Positions 17,791 through 27,257 are shown, counted from the stretch's first letter. The stretch: DNA of 64,000 bases from Paenibacillus sp. PL91 (GCF_012935325.2 NZ_JABBYG020000018.1:1-64000), one strand, 5' to 3'. Program-made: numbers and translations. Notes: generated by a model not told the origin, from the sequence alone.

Positions 17791-19536
17791 TCATCCTAAC
17801 TGTTGTAATAACATGCGGAAAACCTGGGCGGCTGCTTCCTCCTGCTTCTTAATCGCTTGAAGATGCTCGATCGACTTGCGAGCGTTCATTTCGCTGCCTG
17901 GCTCTCCGCCCTCCGGGAAAGGAAACATGTGATGAAGCGCCTCATAATGAGAGGAAATTCCCTCGTACAGCTGTGCAGCTTCCCCGAGCAGCTCCCGAAT
18001 TCGGTTATCAACATCATCTGCTTGCGGCCAGCTTGCCATGATCTCATTTAGAAAAGGTGCTGCATGCTTGCGGCCATCCATAATGACAGCAATATTGTAG
18101 GCATTGCCGTTCGGCTCGACCGTTCCCTCTCGGAGTGCATCGCACCATACATCGTACGCCTTAATGCCCTTGACCGATCCGGAAGAGCTGGTGCTCTCTT
18201 CCCCGTCATAATGCTCGACAATCATTTGCAATGCGCTCCGCAGCTGATCTTTCTGGTTGATGCCGAATGGCTCATCAAGCGCGAGTACAAATATTTCTTC
18301 AAGTACGCTTCGGCCCAAATTTTCATAAGGAAGCGTATCTAATCGGCAGCATTCATAGGCATGAAGCAGCTTTTCTCCATCGTCATAACCATAAATAAGT
18401 CCAAATTCAGGAAAGAAGATATCCCATGCAAGCACCGGATAGCCTTCCTTAATGGAACGATGGATCAAACCGAGCGCTTCTGGCAGCGCATGATGAATTT
18501 CCCGCTTGTCCATAGCGTCCTTCCCTACCAAAGCTTGGTCGATTAAGTTGGTATTTGGGCCAATCGCAGCATTCATGCCATCAACATATTTGGCGAGAAA
18601 CCCTATGTTCTTCAGCCCTCTGGCCATGGTTTCTCCAAAAGGGTAAGCGGTTGGCCCAGCGATATGAACGCTCCCCGGTATTATATTTATTCGGAAAGCT
18701 TGCCCTGTCAAACCCATAACCATCGGAAAGGTTAAACCTTTATTCGTATATTTCAGCATCGTGTACAATGAATCTACAGCGGTATTCCATGACCTCGCTT
18801 CAGCAAAAGTCTCGCTTTTCGGTAAAATTTGTTTTTTCATCCATCCCATATCCCTTCTCGTTTTAACATAGGAGTCAACCGTTATGCGGAGTCGTTCTTG
18901 AATAACTTTTTTCCGTGATCGCGAAATGATTTGATACACATTGGAGGATGAAAGCTGAAACAGCTTTGCGATCTCCTGCGGTGACAGCTGATCAAAGAAA
19001 TGGGATTCGAAGACAAGCCGCTCTCTTGGCCTCAGACAGCTAATGACCTGCGTCAATACTTTAAGCGTTTCCTTCTGCATCAATCGCTCTTCCGGATGCC
19101 CTTGTTTGGTTGAGCTTTCTTCTGCCGAACGGTTCAGACGACTCAATATGCCATCCAGGTCGCTGACTTCATCGCTATCGCTGTGCCTATTAGGCATCAA
19201 GTGGCCCAGCTCCGTAAAAGTACGCTCCTTGCTGACCGAGCTGCTCTTTAGCTTCGTAATGGCTTGGTTGCGAACTATGCGATGAACCCACGGCAAAAAA
19301 CGTTCAATTTCCACTAGCTTCCCAAGGTGCATAAAGGCTCTAATCAAAGCATCCTGTACGATGTCCTCCGCCAAAAACGATTCATGCGTAATCATTTTGG
19401 CATAACCGTACACCTCTGCTCTATGCCTTCTAACCAGCTCGCCAAATGCTTCATGGCTGCCCGATTGCGCATGCATAACTAGCTCGCCATCCGCAAGCTC
19501 TCCCCAGCTTTGTCCGTTGTCATCCAAGTTAATCAA
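17791..19536 (-). CDS. ECF-type sigma factor fused to a large BtrH-like C-terminal domain
   Basis: A 581-residue protein. Sigma region 2 (about 30-95, AEDIVQDALIRAF and PWVHRIVRNQAI) and region 4 (about 163-215, LSPQEIAKLFQLSSSNVYQI) make up the first third. From about 248 a 330-residue domain begins with SWNTAVDSLYTMLKYTNKG and later shows PVLAWDIFFPEFGLIYGYDD, resembling BtrH_N/C39-peptidase-like proteins, although the usual catalytic Cys near the start of that fold is not evident. The TTG at 19536 is chosen because GAGGAG is seven bases upstream; a GTG at 19587 lacks one. The extension may sense a ligand or hold the sigma part inactive (inference). Confidence 0.8.
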   Translation of the reverse strand: MINLDDNGQSWGELADGELVMHAQSGSHEAFGELVRRHRAEVYGYAKMITHESFLAEDIVQDALIRAFMHLGKLVEIERFLPWVHRIVRNQAITKLKSSSVSKERTFTELGHLMPNRHSDSDEVSDLDGILSRLNRSAEESSTKQGHPEERLMQKETLKVLTQVISCLRPRERLVFESHFFDQLSPQEIAKLFQLSSSNVYQIISRSRKKVIQERLRITVDSYVKTRRDMGWMKKQILPKSETFAEARSWNTAVDSLYTMLKYTNKGLTFPMVMGLTGQAFRINIIPGSVHIAGPTAYPFGETMARGLKNIGFLAKYVDGMNAAIGPNTNLIDQALVGKDAMDKREIHHALPEALGLIHRSIKEGYPVLAWDIFFPEFGLIYGYDDGEKLLHAYECCRLDTLPYENLGRSVLEEIFVLALDEPFGINQKDQLRSALQMIVEHYDGEESTSSSGSVKGIKAYDVWCDALREGTVEPNGNAYNIAVIMDGRKHAAPFLNEIMASWPQADDVDNRIRELLGEAAQLYEGISSHYEALHHMFPFPEGGEPGSEMNARKSIEHLQAIKKQEEAAAQVFRMLLQQLG

Positions 19537-19601
19537 GTCGATGCTCCTCGCAAAATAAAGTTGACCTACTATATAGACTCGCGGCACAAAGGATTTCTGA
19601 C

Positions 19602-19636
19602 AAAAAAAATGACTCCCTTCTCATAAAGGAGTCATT
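19602..19636 (-). terminator. Terminator of the MORN-repeat gene
   Basis: AATGACTCC and GGAGTCATT arms around an ATGAGAAG-type loop; an eight-base U-run follows on the minus transcript. Confidence 0.88.
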
Positions 19637-19657
19637 CGCATACTGACTAACTAAATA

Positions 19658-20389
19658 TTAAGCCAAAGGAACCCTTCTGGACAAGCGCTCCCATTTATCT
19701 AGATACAAATTGATTTCAGACTGAATGCTTTGCAAATATTTTAGATTAGCTTTATTTTCCTTCACGACTGACTCGTCAGAGCTTTTGCTCGAAGCTACGG
19801 AATATTCCCTCGTCACGCCGTAATTCGTGTACTGTATCGATTCGAATTTACCTTCCGTCCATACTTTTCTCATATTCACATTCGACCCGGACAACTGAAT
19901 GTTCGTATTGGCATCCTTATAATTGAAGCTATATGGCTGACCTGCCAAGGAATGGGCAACGGAGAATCCCGCCGCAAAGCGATCATTCGCGAAGGTGCCA
20001 AATTGAATCTTATGCAGCTCAACCTTCCCATTATGGTCAGTAACCTTCGTAGAATAAGAGCCATTTCCTACTTTCAAATCTTTTTTCCATTGACCATCGT
20101 ATGTAATGACAAAATCTTTGTTGTCACTCTTGTACCTGTGCACATACTTGCCGGTTCCAGTGCGCTTGCCATCCACCCAATCTCCGGAATAGGATTTTGT
20201 CGGATACCAAGTCATTGTTCCTTTTCCATGCGGCTTTCCATTTTTTACTTGACCGTAGTAAAAAACATTTTCAGAGATGTCAAGATACTGTTTCTTTACG
20301 GCCGCATCTGCAGTGGTCCCCCCCAAAGCTGATGTTGTGAAGACAATTGCCATGACAAAGCTGAATACCAAAAAAGTTATTTTTTTCAT
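19658..20389 (-). CDS. Secreted MORN-repeat protein
   Basis: A 243-residue protein with signal peptide (KKITFLVFSFVMAIVFTTSA, likely cleaved near residue 29). Residues 43-110 contain three MORN-type repeats (YYGQVKNGKPHGKGTM, YSGDWVDGKRTGTGKY, YDGQWKKDLKVGNGSY), short beta-hairpins used for protein or lipid contact. The C-terminal half has no recognised domain and ends in a helical, basic segment. A single gene with its own terminator. Role unknown; envelope location is likely. Confidence 0.8.
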   Translation of the reverse strand: MKKITFLVFSFVMAIVFTTSALGGTTADAAVKKQYLDISENVFYYGQVKNGKPHGKGTMTWYPTKSYSGDWVDGKRTGTGKYVHRYKSDNKDFVITYDGQWKKDLKVGNGSYSTKVTDHNGKVELHKIQFGTFANDRFAAGFSVAHSLAGQPYSFNYKDANTNIQLSGSNVNMRKVWTEGKFESIQYTNYGVTREYSVASSKSSDESVVKENKANLKYLQSIQSEINLYLDKWERLSRRVPLA

Positions 20390-20482
20390 AGGAAATCACT
20401 TCTCTTTCTGTATATGTTTAGAATCATTCTATTAGGATAATAAACACGATATGCGGTTTTGTAAACAGGATACGTCAAAATA

Positions 20483-20517
20483 TAAAAAAAAACCTCTCCT
20501 CCGCTTGTGATGAGAAG
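20483..20517 (-). terminator. Terminator of the EamA transporter gene
   Basis: On the minus transcript GGCUUCUC pairs with GAGAGGUU (with wobbles), followed by nine U residues. It lies 18 bases past the stop. Confidence 0.7.
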
Positions 20518-20534
20518 CCTGATTGATCGAGCGT

Positions 20535-21410
20535 TTAAGCCTTCCGATTCACAAAATAAATGCTGAGAAGAATGAGTACTAAGCCGAGCAGTAACGATGC
20601 GGTGAACGGCTCGTTCAGAAATAACGTTCCAGTCAAAATGGCGACTAACGGAATAAGAAAGGTGAAGGACGCTACCTTGCTTGCCTCGCCCGAATCCATT
20701 AATTTATAGAAAACCAACCACCCGATGGCGATGACAAACACCGAAATAAACAGCAGAGTCACCATAAACGCAGGTGTCCAAACCACATCAGACCAGCTTT
20801 CCACCTTTGAGCCCAAAAGGGTCATGAACAAGCCGCCTATTATTAATTGAAGCGTAACAAGCCAAATCGGGTCGACGCTTGGCCCCTTCTTCTTCACGTA
20901 AATCGTGCCTAAAGCCCAGCTAAGCGATGATCCAAGGGCGAGTAATATGCCTGCAACGGAAATATGTCCGGACAAGCCTCCTGCACCGCTGCAAATAACG
21001 CCCACGCCCGAAAAGCCCAGAACTAGTCCCGTAATCTTCAAGCCGTTCATTGATTCCCCAAGCCATAGCCAAAAGAATAATCCGACGAGTACGGGCTGCA
21101 AAAATACAATCGCCGAAAACAGGCCTGCCGGCAAATATTTTAGGCCAATCGTCTGCAAGCCATAATATAAAATAACATTAACGATAGCCGATACGACATA
21201 AATCATCCATGTTTCACGAAAATGCAAACGTTTATATCGCGGAATTGCAATAACGAGCAGCAGCACGCCCCCCAGCAGCGTTCTTATTCCGGAAAAAAGC
21301 ACCGGCGGCATGAACGAGAGCGCATATTTCGAGAGCGGCCAATTAACTCCCCAGACGATGACTAAAAATAAAATTAAAAATATCGTTTGATTTCTTGATA
21401 GCTTTTGCAT
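20535..21410 (-). CDS. EamA-family (DMT superfamily) transporter
   Basis: A 291-residue membrane protein with ten predicted helices in two repeated EamA halves; IVWGVNWPLSKYAL at the start and GLVLILLSIYFVN at the end are typical. The ATG at 21410 is favoured by AAGGGGA eight bases upstream; a frame to 21488 adds 26 improbable residues. Members export or import amino acids and other metabolites; the substrate cannot be told. It sits alone between terminators. Confidence 0.88.
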   Translation of the reverse strand: MQKLSRNQTIFLILFLVIVWGVNWPLSKYALSFMPPVLFSGIRTLLGGVLLLVIAIPRYKRLHFRETWMIYVVSAIVNVILYYGLQTIGLKYLPAGLFSAIVFLQPVLVGLFFWLWLGESMNGLKITGLVLGFSGVGVICSGAGGLSGHISVAGILLALGSSLSWALGTIYVKKKGPSVDPIWLVTLQLIIGGLFMTLLGSKVESWSDVVWTPAFMVTLLFISVFVIAIGWLVFYKLMDSGEASKVASFTFLIPLVAILTGTLFLNEPFTASLLLGLVLILLSIYFVNRKA

Positions 21411-21473
21411 GATGTAGGTCCCCTTGTTGTCTGTATGACTGAATCTTATTCCCTCGTGTAATTTCAAAATCAG

Positions 21474-21503
21474 AAAAAGGAGCATCATAGGTTGCTCCTT
21501 GTT
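21474..21503 (-). terminator. Terminator of the acetyltransferase gene
   Basis: AAGGAGCA (21477-21484) pairs with TGCTCCTT (21493-21500), loop of eight; U5 on the minus transcript. Confidence 0.75.
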
Positions 21504-21514
21504 TTAAAATCCGG

Positions 21515-22078
21515 CTAACGGCGGTCTGTTTGATTGGCCAAATCCTCAGCTGTAATCGCATATAAGGCATGATCTTCCCAGACGCCGTTAATGTTTAAAT
21601 ATCTTTTTGCAAGTCCTTCATATCTAAAGCCGGCTTTCGCAAGCACCCGGATGGATGGCAGGTTTCTCGGCATTACGCCTGCTTGAATCCGGTGAAGGCC
21701 GAGCTGTTCCAGACCGAATTTGACGCATAAGGATACAGCTTCCGTCGTATAACCCTTACCATTATGCTCTTGATCTAAAAAATAGCCTAGGTTCGCATTT
21801 TGAAATGGTCCGCGGGCGACACCTGACAGCTCTATTCGGCCAATCAAAGCATGCGTTTCATTTAAAAATATGCCGAAGGAAAAGGCTTGGTCATTTTCTG
21901 CAGCCTTCCTGCCATAGTCGATTTGGTTTCTTTGTTCTTCAAGCGTGAAGTAATGTTCAGGCCGGATGGGTTCAAATGGCTGCAAAAAAGAGAAGTTGGT
22001 TTGTCTGACGGCTAGAAGCTCTTCCGCATCCTTGCGAGCAAGCGGCCTTAAATATATGTTGGTACCGTTCATAGCCAT
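21515..22078 (-). CDS. GNAT N-acetyltransferase, RimJ/RimL type
   Basis: A 187-residue acetyl-CoA-dependent acetyltransferase. Motif A is seen as NLGYFLDQEHNGKGYTTEAV (about 107-126), followed by LGLHRIQAGVMPRNLPSIRV and LAKAGFRYEGLA, hallmarks of the RimJ/RimL branch that modifies ribosomal proteins or free amines. GGAGG lies six bases before the ATG. Single gene. The substrate is not predictable from sequence. Confidence 0.88.
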   Translation of the reverse strand: MAMNGTNIYLRPLARKDAEELLAVRQTNFSFLQPFEPIRPEHYFTLEEQRNQIDYGRKAAENDQAFSFGIFLNETHALIGRIELSGVARGPFQNANLGYFLDQEHNGKGYTTEAVSLCVKFGLEQLGLHRIQAGVMPRNLPSIRVLAKAGFRYEGLAKRYLNINGVWEDHALYAITAEDLANQTDRR

Positions 22079-22283
22079 ACTGTCCCTCCATGCTGTCGTT
22101 CCTCAGCCAGCTCGCCGAGGAAGCTGCAAATCCTAATCTTCAAGCATTATACGTGAGCTCGCATACTCCGTCAATGATTGACCAGCCGTTCGGCTGTTAA
22201 GATGCTCTGCCAAATCGACGCTTTCTGCAACAATAACCGCTTCGGGGCCGTTTATTTTTTTAAAAAAAATTGTTGGTTTTGAT

Positions 22284-22314
22284 TGTATATATTTACAATT
22301 GGTTCGACATAATA
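22284..22314 (+). promoter_or_regulatory. Sigma-G-type forespore promoter
   Basis: TGTATA (22284-22289) and CATAATA (22308-22314), separated by 18 bases, match the sigma-G consensus and lie 30 bases before the spore-protein start, as expected for an ssp gene. The 205 bases between 22079 and 22283 show no supported gene. Confidence 0.75.
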
Positions 22315-22344
22315 ACTTTACACCCAAAGAAGGAGTGAACTTAC

Positions 22345-22563
22345 ATGAGCAGAAGAAATTCAAACCAATTAGTAGTACCTCAAGCAAAAGCAGCACTTGC
22401 ACAAATGAGAATTGAAGCAGCACAACAACTAGGTGTTCCGTTCTCGCAAGATGGTTACAATGGCAATTTATCCACACGTGATGCTGGTTCGATTGGTGGA
22501 TATATTACAAAAAAATTGGTCCAAATCGCTGAACAGCAATTAGGCGGCCAACGCAACTTCTAG
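22345..22563 (+). CDS. Alpha/beta-type small acid-soluble spore protein
   Basis: A 72-residue DNA-binding protein that coats forespore DNA and protects it from damage. The two conserved blocks are present: RIEAAQQLGVPF, which carries the germination-protease region in degenerate form, and the C-terminal GSIGGYITKKLVQIAEQQLG. AAGGAGTGA precedes the ATG and a sigma-G-like promoter lies upstream. Monocistronic with a strong terminator. It shows that the host forms endospores. Confidence 0.95.
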   Translation: MSRRNSNQLVVPQAKAALAQMRIEAAQQLGVPFSQDGYNGNLSTRDAGSIGGYITKKLVQIAEQQLGGQRNF

Positions 22564-22572
22564 AACAAAACC

Positions 22573-22615
22573 AAAAAGCCCTTCATTATCTTCTAGATAA
22601 TGAAGGGCTTTTTTT
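22573..22615 (+). terminator. Terminator of the spore-protein gene
   Basis: AAAAAGCCCTTCATTATC (22573-22590) pairs with its complement at 22596-22613, five-base loop, T7. Perfect stem; can serve both strands, so it may also close ilvD. Confidence 0.93.
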
Positions 22616-22673
22616 ATGATTGATATCAGTCAACAGCCATTTTAATGACCCACTTTATTTTCAGTTGAATGAT

Positions 22674-24365
22674 CTACAGATCTAAATCGGTTACGGCGCC
22701 TCTTGATGCGGAGGATACCAGTTTTGCGTATTTCGCCAGCACGCCTGATTTAAATTTAAGCGGAGGCTTGATCCACTCGCTCGCTCTTGCTGCCAGCTCC
22801 TCAGGCGTAACATTAAATTGAATTTCCTGCGCTTCGCTGTCGATCGTAATGAGATCGCCCTCTTGCAGCAGTGCTATGGGACCGCCTACCTGCGCTTCCG
22901 GCGATACATGTCCTACAACAAAGCCATGAGAGCCGCCGGAGAAACGTCCGTCGGTTAGAAGCGCTACCTCTCCGCCCAAGCCTTTACCTACGATCAAAGC
23001 GGTAACAGAGAGCATTTCCGGCATGCCGGGACCACCTTTTGGTCCAGCATATCGGATGACCAGCACATCACCTTTGACAATTTCGTCATTCGTTATGGCA
23101 GCTGTCGCCTCTTCCTCGCTATTGTAAACCCGTGCAGGACCGGTAAACTTTAATTTTTTCATGCCTGACATTTTAGCAACTGCTCCATCTGGAGCAAGAT
23201 TGCCTCTTAGCACGACGAGCGGCCCCGTTGGTTTCAGCGGGTTGTCGAAGGTCCGGATGACCTGCTGATTTTCCTTCAATGGTTGTGCTTCGGCCAAGTT
23301 TTCCGCTAATGTTTTCCCCGTTACCGTAAGGCAATCGCCATGAAGGAGCCCTTTTTCAAGCAGCAGCTTCAATACGCCCGGCACGCCGCCATTATCATTT
23401 AAATCCTGCATCACATATTTGCCGCTTGGCTTTAAATCAGCCAGATGTGGAACGAGCTTGCGAATTCTCTCGAAATCGTCCAAGGTCAAATCAACCTCGA
23501 CCGAATGCGCCATAGCCATAAGATGAAGCAGCGCATTCGTCGAGCCGCCTAGAGCCATAACGAGCGTAATGGCATTCTCGAACGCTTTCTTGGTCATAAT
23601 ATCGCGCGGCCGAATATCCTTCTCAAGAAGCTCAATCACCGTTCTGCCCGCTTCTGCGCATTCAACCGCCTTGTAGGAGGAAATAGCAGGTGTGGATGAT
23701 GAACCAGGCAAGCTCATGCCCAAAGCTTCAACGGCTGAAGCCATTGTATTGGCTGTATACATGCCGCCGCAAGCACCAGCGCCTGGACATACGCTGCATT
23801 CGATTTCATGGAGCTCTTCCTCCGTCATTTTTCCTTCTTGATAATGTCCGACTGCCTCAAAAGCCGTTACGATATCCACATCTTTGCCGTTATGCTTGCC
23901 CGGCTGGATCGTACCGCCATAAACATAAACAGCAGGCAAATTCATTCTGCCTATCGCCATCATGCAAGCGGGCGTATTTTTGTCGCAGCCGCCAATGGCG
24001 ACCAAGCCGTCGAAGCGCTCTGCATTTACGACGATCTCAATGGAATCGGCAATAACTTCCCTGCTTGGGAGCGAGAACAGCATCCCTTCATGTCCCATGG
24101 ATATGCCGTCAGATACGGTAATCGTGTTAAATATCAACGGGGCTCCTCCATGAGCGCGAACTCCCTCTTTTGCCTGTACAGCCAGCTTGTCAATGTGAAC
24201 ATTGCACGGCGTCACTTCACTCCATGTGCTTGCCACGCCGACCATCGGCTTCTTGAAATCTTCATCCTGAAACCCTACCGCTCTTAGCATAGCCCGGTTC
24301 GGAACACGGTTTACCCCTTCACTAATCACTTTGCTGCGAATACGTAAATCCTTTTTGTTTTCCAT
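22674..24365 (-). CDS. ilvD: Dihydroxy-acid dehydratase
   Basis: A 563-residue iron-sulfur enzyme of branched-chain amino acid and pantothenate synthesis, converting 2,3-dihydroxy-isovalerate to 2-ketoisovalerate. Conserved cluster cysteines are Cys54 (TPCNVH), Cys127 ([10 protein letters not shown]) and Cys199 ([14 protein letters not shown]); the C-terminal swivelling domain holds [20 protein letters not shown]. The ATG at 24365 is used since GAGGAG lies eight bases upstream; a GTG three codons earlier is too near it. Solitary, away from other ilv genes. No T-box leader is visible upstream. Confidence 0.96.
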   Translation of the reverse strand: MENKKDLRIRSKVISEGVNRVPNRAMLRAVGFQDEDFKKPMVGVASTWSEVTPCNVHIDKLAVQAKEGVRAHGGAPLIFNTITVSDGISMGHEGMLFSLPSREVIADSIEIVVNAERFDGLVAIGGCDKNTPACMMAIGRMNLPAVYVYGGTIQPGKHNGKDVDIVTAFEAVGHYQEGKMTEEELHEIECSVCPGAGACGGMYTANTMASAVEALGMSLPGSSSTPAISSYKAVECAEAGRTVIELLEKDIRPRDIMTKKAFENAITLVMALGGSTNALLHLMAMAHSVEVDLTLDDFERIRKLVPHLADLKPSGKYVMQDLNDNGGVPGVLKLLLEKGLLHGDCLTVTGKTLAENLAEAQPLKENQQVIRTFDNPLKPTGPLVVLRGNLAPDGAVAKMSGMKKLKFTGPARVYNSEEEATAAITNDEIVKGDVLVIRYAGPKGGPGMPEMLSVTALIVGKGLGGEVALLTDGRFSGGSHGFVVGHVSPEAQVGGPIALLQEGDLITIDSEAQEIQFNVTPEELAARASEWIKPPLKFKSGVLAKYAKLVSSASRGAVTDLDL

Positions 24366-24736
24366 GAAAATCACTCCTCATTTATGTAGCATTGATCGAT
24401 GTTAATTGTTCAATATGCTCAGCCCGCACGGCTGTTGTCGCCATCTCGGCAGCAAGTCCGTGCAAGGCTTGCCAGAGTCGGATACATTTTCAAAATGTCA
24501 GTCTTCTCTATACGTAAACCTTTGTATAATTCCCATAATGTACCTCGACTAGTCCTTGTACCTCAGGAAGTTGGAACGCCTCACAAGAAATATATCGCAT
24601 ATATATACATAAAACAATATATTTCTTTAGGAGAGCCATTTTCAAAATAGCAATCCGTAAGAAACCTAAGTCAAATCGATATGATAAGATGACAACAGGT
24701 TGGATTTTCATTAAGCGGAGGAAAGGAAGTTATCTA
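24366..24736. other. Intergenic region without a supported gene
   Basis: 371 bases between divergent ilvD and the VOC gene. Open frames here lack ribosome sites and have unlikely composition. AT-rich stretches (24590-24620) probably hold the two promoters, but no clear -35/-10 pair, T-box or palindrome was identified. Confidence 0.5.
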
Positions 24737-25147
24737 ATGGCAAAATACACTACCTTTATCAAGTCGGAGGATGCTAAAGCGCAAGCCGAATTTTATATGC
24801 AGGCGTTAGGGGGCGAGATCCAGTCTATGATGACGCACGGGCAATTGCCAGATGCAAGCGAGGAGCTCAAGGATAAGGTATTGCATCTCTGCGTACTCGC
24901 TGGCGGAGTTAACTTCTTCATGTCGGATTCCGTATTCGAACCGCTCGTTAAAGGGAACAACGTTCATTTGGCTCTCGACTTCGAAACAGAAGCCGAAGCC
25001 CGGCAAGCCTTCGAAAATTTAGCAGCAGGCGGCCACATTGCCCACCCGTTTGAACCCGCATTTTGGGGCTCGTTGTTCGGAGAAATTGAAGATAAGTTCG
25101 GAATCAAATGGATGATCACAGCAGCGCCGGAAGTACGCCAAGGTTAA
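24737..25147 (+). CDS. VOC-superfamily protein, PhnB type
   Basis: A 136-residue protein with the paired beta-alpha-beta fold of the glyoxalase/bleomycin-resistance/PhnB group; begins MAKYTTFIKSEDAKAQAEFY and has the typical NNVHLALDFETEAEARQAFE and FWGSLFGEIEDKFGIKWM blocks. The ATG at 24737 is preceded by AGGAAAGGAAG; an upstream in-frame start at 24689 is not needed. Members may be enzymes or binding proteins; activity unknown. Single gene, followed by a terminator. Confidence 0.88.
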   Translation: MAKYTTFIKSEDAKAQAEFYMQALGGEIQSMMTHGQLPDASEELKDKVLHLCVLAGGVNFFMSDSVFEPLVKGNNVHLALDFETEAEARQAFENLAAGGHIAHPFEPAFWGSLFGEIEDKFGIKWMITAAPEVRQG

Positions 25148-25179
25148 TTCGGTTTCAAATCACTCAGCACGTTCTGCTC

Positions 25180-25213
25180 GAGGCCGCCCGTTTAACAGGT
25201 TGGCCTCTTTTTG
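25180..25213 (+). terminator. Terminator of the VOC gene
   Basis: GAGGCC (25180-25185) pairs with GGCCTC (25202-25207), followed by T5. Confidence 0.75.
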
Positions 25214-25330
25214 ATATAGAAATAAGAATACGATAGTGAACCATTCATACAAGGGTTTATCCGAAGCGATGTCGAATAGTGTCGGAGAGATATTTTGCTC
25301 TAAAGCATAGAATTAGGGGGATGACGTTCC

Positions 25331-26431
25331 ATGTCGTTCTTATTTAACGCCAGCGATTACCCGCAGAGCCCTGGCTGCTATCTGATGAAGGATTCACACG
25401 GCACTATTCTCTACGTCGGCAAATCAAAAAATTTGCGGAGCCGCCTTCGCTCTTATTTCCATAAAAATCATACAGTCCGAAAAACAGTGCAGCTTGTCGA
25501 AGAGATTTCATCCATTGAAGTTGTGCTAGTTAATAACGAGGCGGAAAGCCTTCTGCTGGAAAACAACCTCATTAAAATACATAAGCCACCCTATAATCGT
25601 GCGTTAAAAAAAGACAACAGCGGTTATGCGTATTTGCAGCTTACAGCAGAGCCGCTTCCTCGGCTCGATGTCTATTACCGCGATCGCAAACGCAATCTAA
25701 GGGGTGCTGCATCAAGTGACGCGCATCGTTTAGGCCCTTTCAAAAGCGCGCGCTTTCGGGATGCCTTACTTGAATTCGTAACGGAGCATTATGGTCTTCG
25801 CACCTGCAAAAAGATGCCCAAGCAGGTATGCTTGCTGTATCATATCGGCAAATGCAGCGGGGTATGTGAAGGCAAAATAGCTGAGGGCGACTATCTGGAG
25901 CATACGAGACAAGCATCTGAGCTTCTCGCTAATCGCGGGCAAGGATTGATCGAAACCTTATACGGCAAGATGGAAGCCTATGCGGCAAAAATGGAGTTTG
26001 AGAAGGCGCAGCAAATGCTGCAAAGCATCCGCAATCTGGAGCAGGCAGCAGACAAGCAGATCGTAGATCGTGAAGCCGTCATTGATCAAGATGTGCTTTT
26101 TTTCGGGGAAACGCATGTGCTGGTAGCAAAGGTGCAAGAAGGCATGCTGCGTGACTTTCAGCTTGTAAAGCTCGATCATTCTGATCGTGAATCGGCTTGT
26201 GACCAGTTTCTTATTACTCGTTACGCCGAGTCGAGCCCCGACGAATTGATCGTAAACACGATTGATGACAGAAAGCGTGTACGCGCTGCCATAAGGGCAA
26301 GCGGGAAAAAGCTGCCCGCCATTACACAACCGAAGCGAGGGCTGAAATTCGATTTGCTTCAGCTGTGCAAATACAATTATGACTATCGAATAGAGCGGCT
26401 TCATTGCAATCAGGAGCAGCTAATCCCTTAA
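25331..26431 (+). CDS. Short UvrC homologue (Cho-like GIY-YIG endonuclease)
   Basis: A 366-residue protein matching the first 60% of UvrC. The GIY-YIG nuclease domain is at 13-90 (GCYLMKD, ILYVGKSKNLRSRLRSYF). Cys159, Cys167, Cys175 and Cys179 match the four-cysteine cluster of UvrC. A UVR/UvrB-contact helix lies near 212-240, then a region ending PKRGLKFDLLQLCKYN. It stops before the RNase H-like 5' nuclease and the helix-hairpin-helix domain, so it should make only the 3' incision, as Cho does in E. coli. GGGGATG-type spacing precedes ATG. No uvrA/uvrB nearby. Likely back-up nucleotide-excision repair. Confidence 0.88.
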   Translation: MSFLFNASDYPQSPGCYLMKDSHGTILYVGKSKNLRSRLRSYFHKNHTVRKTVQLVEEISSIEVVLVNNEAESLLLENNLIKIHKPPYNRALKKDNSGYAYLQLTAEPLPRLDVYYRDRKRNLRGAASSDAHRLGPFKSARFRDALLEFVTEHYGLRTCKKMPKQVCLLYHIGKCSGVCEGKIAEGDYLEHTRQASELLANRGQGLIETLYGKMEAYAAKMEFEKAQQMLQSIRNLEQAADKQIVDREAVIDQDVLFFGETHVLVAKVQEGMLRDFQLVKLDHSDRESACDQFLITRYAESSPDELIVNTIDDRKRVRAAIRASGKKLPAITQPKRGLKFDLLQLCKYNYDYRIERLHCNQEQLIP

Positions 26432-26438
26432 TATTGCC

Positions 26439-27128
26439 TTAATTTTGAGCGGCTTTAGCCATATCTCTGCTTTCCAAAATGGACGATTCGTACCCTCTGT
26501 TGACGATGTGTATCATCGCTCTGCCGAGTTCGCTAAGTGTAATGACATGTCTCGGAAGAACCAGGCGCAGAACCGGATACAACCAAGTGAATGCCGCATA
26601 AAAACGATGAGCATTTTTCAAGCCTTTTGTCGGATGAATGTAGCCGGGCCTGAACATATAAGCGCCTTTAAAGGGCAGCTGCAAAAGATGGTTTTCCGTC
26701 TTCCCTTTCACACGTGCCCACATGCTTCTGCCCTGTTCTGTTCGATCCGTTCCTCCCGCGGTCACGTAGCAAAAGACCATTTCCGGGTTTGTTCTGACTA
26801 GCAAACCTGCTATATGCAAGGTCAAATCATACGTAATTCTGCTGTATTCCGCTTCATTCATCCTTACTGAAGAAACACCTAGACAATAGAAGCAGGCATC
26901 GTATCCCTTCAACTGCGGTTCAATGGAGGCTATATCAAAAAGATCAGCGAGCACGATTTCCGTTAGCTTGGGATGGGTGACGCCGGATGGCTTGCGGTTT
27001 ATAATCAATACCTGTTCCACATCTAGATGACTAAGGCATTCATGTAAAACCCCTTCGCCCACCATCCCCGTCGCTCCTGTAATAATGACCTTTATGTTCT
27101 TGTTATCCCTATCATTTTTTGCGAGCAT
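26439..27128 (-). CDS. NAD(P)-binding Rossmann-fold epimerase-like protein
   Basis: A 229-residue atypical short-chain dehydrogenase. The dinucleotide loop is GATGMVGEGV near residue 18, followed by LIINRKPSG and the VTAGGTDRTEQ region. The classical YxxxK pair is absent, as in NmrA/HTATIP2-like members, so it may bind cofactor without being a classical oxidoreductase. Convergent with the Cho-like gene (7 bases between stops). A TetR-like palindrome lies 100 bases upstream, suggesting shared control with the next locus. Confidence 0.8.
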   Translation of the reverse strand: MLAKNDRDNKNIKVIITGATGMVGEGVLHECLSHLDVEQVLIINRKPSGVTHPKLTEIVLADLFDIASIEPQLKGYDACFYCLGVSSVRMNEAEYSRITYDLTLHIAGLLVRTNPEMVFCYVTAGGTDRTEQGRSMWARVKGKTENHLLQLPFKGAYMFRPGYIHPTKGLKNAHRFYAAFTWLYPVLRLVLPRHVITLSELGRAMIHIVNRGYESSILESRDMAKAAQN

Positions 27129-27227
27129 AGAAGTGCATTCCCCCCGAATAAATGAACAATTCTAATAAGTGAAAATCCGCTTACCTATTAGTGTCTTGAT
27201 CTTGCCCATGTATCTCATGACCCTATG

Positions 27228-27247
27228 TTAAATGAACGCTCAGTTAA
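27228..27247. promoter_or_regulatory. Imperfect TetR-type palindrome upstream of the epimerase-like gene
   Basis: TTAAATGA (27228-27235) and TCAGTTAA (27240-27247) are complementary at 7 of 8 positions around ACGC. It may be an operator for a TetR-family regulator. Confidence 0.4.
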
Positions 27248-27257
27248 AGTCTAGCCG

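Noticed and set aside
22133-22477. Minus-strand frame opposite the spore-protein gene
   Set aside because: It runs antisense through the ssp gene and its promoter. Its last 40 codons look protein-like, so a gene stump is possible, but no start or ribosome site supports it.
24366-24650. T-box leader for ilvD
   Set aside because: No GGGTGGNACCGCG-type antiterminator sequence or terminator hairpin was found.
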